A DNA stretch of 31,926 nucleotides from W11650 sp963545585 (GTDB taxonomy: Bacteria; Bacillota; Clostridia; Lachnospirales; Vallitaleaceae). Within the stretch, counting starts at the first letter, position 1; each line of letters begins with the position of its first letter. The notes below the pieces were generated by a model. That model saw only the letters and a program-made list of their open reading frames with translations. It had not been told where the DNA came from and ran no database searches. The stretch spans positions 1-31,926 of the forward strand of contig CAUUKX010000012.1 in NCBI GenBank assembly GCA_963545585.1. Reading direction: 5' to 3'. The translations under genes and the position numbers were made by a program. Positions 31,587 to 31,926 of the stretch are shown piece by piece.

Positions 31587-31664
31587 CTATTGTTCTTTAT
31601 TCCATCGTGTATTCTGTTCCACATTCATCATCAACACTGCCAGTAAAGCCGTTAACTGTTTCAT
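31587..31664 (-). CDS. Micro-gene I, 25-aa peptide, first of the run
   Basis: Begins MKQLTALLAVLMMNVEQ and ends RWNKEQ. A short hydrophobic helix with a polar tail. AAGGAG lies 4 bases ahead of the ATG. The ATG overlaps (as ATGA) the stop of a frame that runs through the 87-base tandem repeats upstream. Confidence 0.68.
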   Translation of the reverse strand: MKQLTALLAVLMMNVEQNTRWNKEQ

Positions 31665-31704
31665 ATTTCTCCTTGCTTTTCTATGCCAAGTTTATCATGT
31701 CCGC

Positions 31705-31926
31705 TTTCACTATCTTTGGATGTCCCCTTCGGCTGCTTTCTTCTCCGCCGGGGCTTTCCCTTCGCTGTTAAACTTATTATCGCACTTGCCGTTTCACTAT
31801 CTTTGGATGTCCCCTTCGGCTGCTTTTTTACCCCGCTGGGGCTTTCCTTTCGCTGTCAAACTTATTATCGCACTTGCCATTTCACTATCTTTGGATGTCT
31901 CCCTTCGGCTGCTTTCTTCTCCGCCG
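31705..31926. repeat. 87-88 bp tandem repeats (runs past window edge)
   Basis: At least two and a half units: 31705-31791 (87), 31792-31879 (88) and 31880-31926 (cut by the edge). Shared marks are CACTATCTTTGGATGTC, CTTCGGCTGCTTT, GGGCTTTCC and AACTTATTATCGCACTTGCC. Read on the minus strand, an 87-base unit equals 29 codons (ASAIISLTAKGKP and KQPKGTSKDSE segments), but one-base insertions in the second and third units break the frame. No standard start codon opens the frame that ends at 31661-31663. The repeats may be a decayed coding repeat or a structural or regulatory tandem array. Confidence 0.85.

Noticed and set aside
31797..31880. 27-codon minus-strand frame (MASAIISLTAKGK start) inside the tandem repeats
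   Set aside because: No ribosome binding site, and the neighbouring unit has ACG where the ATG stands, so it is probably a by-product of the repeat.
1..31926. tRNA, rRNA, T-box or other riboswitch
   Set aside because: No convincing cloverleaf or conserved riboswitch core was seen by eye; the gltX leader is too short for a T-box. A covariance-model search would be needed to exclude small RNAs.

Overview
The window looks like the chromosome of an anaerobic Firmicute of the class Clostridia, probably close to Lachnospiraceae. The evidence is the strong AGGAGG-type ribosome binding sites, SigA-type promoters, lipobox lipoproteins, a sufCBDSU operon, a small Gram-positive type IV pilus cluster and a UMF1-type transporter. 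This placement is inferred from gene content; no rRNA is present to confirm it.

Layout, left to right. 1-5400: the tail of an unknown gene, a terminator, an ABC-F ATPase (+), and a MoxR-type AAA+ ATPase with a VWA partner (-). 5400-7000: a stand-alone EIIA-Glc protein (+) and a HAD phosphatase (-). 7000-16100: one long minus-strand block, sufC-B-D-S-U (Fe-S cluster assembly) running without a gap into pilT-pilC and four pilin-like or accessory genes. 16400-18100: a small lipoprotein and an unrecognised 279-aa protein. 18289-21865: hom, ung and gltX (-). 22494-25524: a lipoprotein with a degenerate M23 domain and an MFS transporter (+). 25538-29679: a TPR membrane protein, a lipoprotein serpin, and an ECF sigma factor with a putative membrane anti-sigma partner (all -).

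29888-31926 is the unusual part. A three-repeat CRISPR array without cas genes is read on the minus strand from a near-consensus promoter in its leader. Upstream of it lies a run of at least eight micro-genes (23-36 codons) and one 88-codon gene, all on the minus strand and nearly all with an excellent ribosome binding site. Several of the peptides share the C-terminal tail LG(V/M)FDD, and two near-identical copies differ mainly at synonymous third positions. The run is preceded by 87-88 bp tandem repeats that continue past the window edge. I recognise no described family; leaderless bacteriocin-like, PSM-like or toxin-like peptides are the nearest analogies.

A second theme is an interspersed repeat of about 100-310 bp with terminal inverted repeats (consensus TTATAACTCAACTTTCCCAT). 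There are six copies, all between genes and several touching stop codons, so it resembles a MITE family whose hairpins may end transcripts.
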